From positions 318 to 5,967 of the forward strand of contig DAXO01000074.1 in assembly GCA_002506425.1 (NCBI GenBank): a stretch of 5,650 nt of DNA, written 5' to 3'. The notes beneath the pieces were generated by a model. That model was not told the DNA's origin and searched no databases. It saw only the letters and a list, made by a program, of their open reading frames with translations. Position 1 is the stretch's first letter. The number at the start of each line of letters is the position of its first letter. Shown one piece after another: positions 5,412 through 5,650 of the stretch. This DNA is from Methanomassiliicoccaceae archaeon UBA480 (GTDB lineage: Archaea > Thermoplasmatota > Thermoplasmata > Methanomassiliicoccales > Methanomethylophilaceae). Both the position numbers and the translations under genes were made by a program.

Positions 5412-5432
5412 CTCCATAAGGATATTATGGAG
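5412..5432. repeat. Hairpin upstream of the ABC ATPase gene
   Basis: CTCCATAA (5412-5419) and TTATGGAG (5425-5432) form a perfect 8-bp stem around GGATA. An outer ATAAT/ATTAT pairing (5405-5409 and 5437-5441) can extend it across an internal loop. It sits about 25 bp upstream of the TATA-like box of the ABC gene, so it may be a regulator site or the terminator-like end of something upstream. Confidence 0.5.
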
Positions 5433-5444
5433 ACATATTATTAA

Positions 5445-5459
5445 CATTACAAATATGTT
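5445..5459. repeat. Right member of the near direct repeat pair
   Basis: CATTACAAATATGTT, the partner of 5170-5186. Its flanking bases also form AACAT (5443-5447) / ATGTT (5455-5459), an inverted repeat with a 7-base gap that abuts the TATA-like box at 5458. Confidence 0.4.
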
Positions 5460-5467
5460 TTAATAAT
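5458..5467 (+). promoter_or_regulatory. TATA-like box for the ABC ATPase gene
   Basis: TTTTAATAAT is centred about 32 bp upstream of the ATG at 5494. It predicts transcription start near 5488 and a leader of only about six bases. This agrees with the absence of a good ribosome site before that ATG. Confidence 0.5.
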
Positions 5468-5493
5468 AGCCGAAAGGGTCCGGAACCATCGAA

Positions 5494-5650
5494 ATGAACG
5501 GCCAACAGAACGTGGAAGACAGGTCGGTTCTCCTGACCGACGTCGGCTTCTCATACAGGGACGGAGAGCTCACCCTCAGGGACATCTCTCTGGACATAAG
5601 GAAACCCCAGCTCGTCTCCATAATAGGTCCCAACGGAGCCGGAAAAACAA
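5494..5650 (+). CDS. ABC transporter ATP-binding protein, N-terminal part only
   Basis: Fifty-two complete codons before the window ends. VLLTDVGFSYRDGELTLRDISLDI (residues 12-35) is the A-loop region, with the aromatic Tyr21 that stacks on adenine. VSIIGPNGAGKT (41-52) is Walker A. The PNGAGKT form and the phrase KPQLVSIIGPNGAGKT resemble ATPases of iron-siderophore / cobalamin importers (FecE/BtuD type), which would work with FecCD-like permeases at the membrane. That subtype is a guess, since the signature and Walker B motifs lie outside. The ATG at 5494 gives a normal-length N-terminus, and the upstream TATA-like box fits it. Confidence 0.85.
   Translation, partial: MNGQQNVEDRSVLLTDVGFSYRDGELTLRDISLDIRKPQLVSIIGPNGAGKT

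Noticed and set aside
5163..5463. Overlapping frames of about 94 codons on both strands
   Set aside because: Both are rich in Cys, Ser, Ile and Arg without any domain pattern, and they run through the palindromes at each end. Fragments may derive from an old gene, but neither frame looks like a current one.

Overview
The window looks archaeal, and most like a methanogen of the Thermoplasmata / Methanomassiliicoccales type. The case rests on a class I aldolase of the archaeal aromatic amino acid route, GTG and possible TTG starts, TATA-like boxes about 25 bp upstream of start codons with little or no leader, and Shine-Dalgarno sites of the GGTGA kind. The lineage assignment is inference; the archaeal assignment is firmer.

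Layout. Positions 1-719 (minus) hold a 3'-truncated 2-amino-3,7-dideoxy-D-threo-hept-6-ulosonate (ADH) synthase with its catalytic residues intact. A short divergent promoter region follows, with a 12-bp perfect palindrome next to the TATA box. Positions 835-2361 (plus) hold a 508-residue SWIM zinc-finger protein with an Asp/Tyr-rich linker and a long helical C-terminal part. Positions 2362-2637 lie between two convergent genes and contain several inverted repeats but no gene I can support. Positions 2638-4484 (minus) hold a two-gene cassette whose genes overlap by 4 bp: an RloA/AbiLi-like ABC-type ATPase (AAA_15 kind), then an RloB/AbiLii-like TOPRIM-fold protein. This arrangement matches the AbiL class of antiphage systems and resembles PARIS (AriA/AriB), so I read it as a defence module.

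Positions 4485-5493 carry no intact gene and are much more AT-rich than the flanks. I see a frameshifted C-terminal remnant of a winged-helix protein (about 4587-4780), a second short copy of the same 3' end (4859-4901) and a weaker third (5018-5050). The second and third are each immediately preceded by an 11-bp tandem repeat array that ends in the same hairpin, a 10-bp stem with a CCG loop. The two hairpins differ on one arm only, and every difference leaves a G-U wobble. The rest of the stretch has palindromes, a near direct repeat pair around a 260-bp segment, and a promoter for the last gene. Positions 5494-5650 (plus) begin an ABC transporter ATPase cut by the window edge just after its Walker A motif.

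How it fits together: conserved housekeeping-type genes at the edges bracket an accessory zone made of a defence cassette and a decayed, repeat-rich segment. The most unusual feature is the 11-bp repeat/hairpin unit joined to copies of one gene's 3' end.
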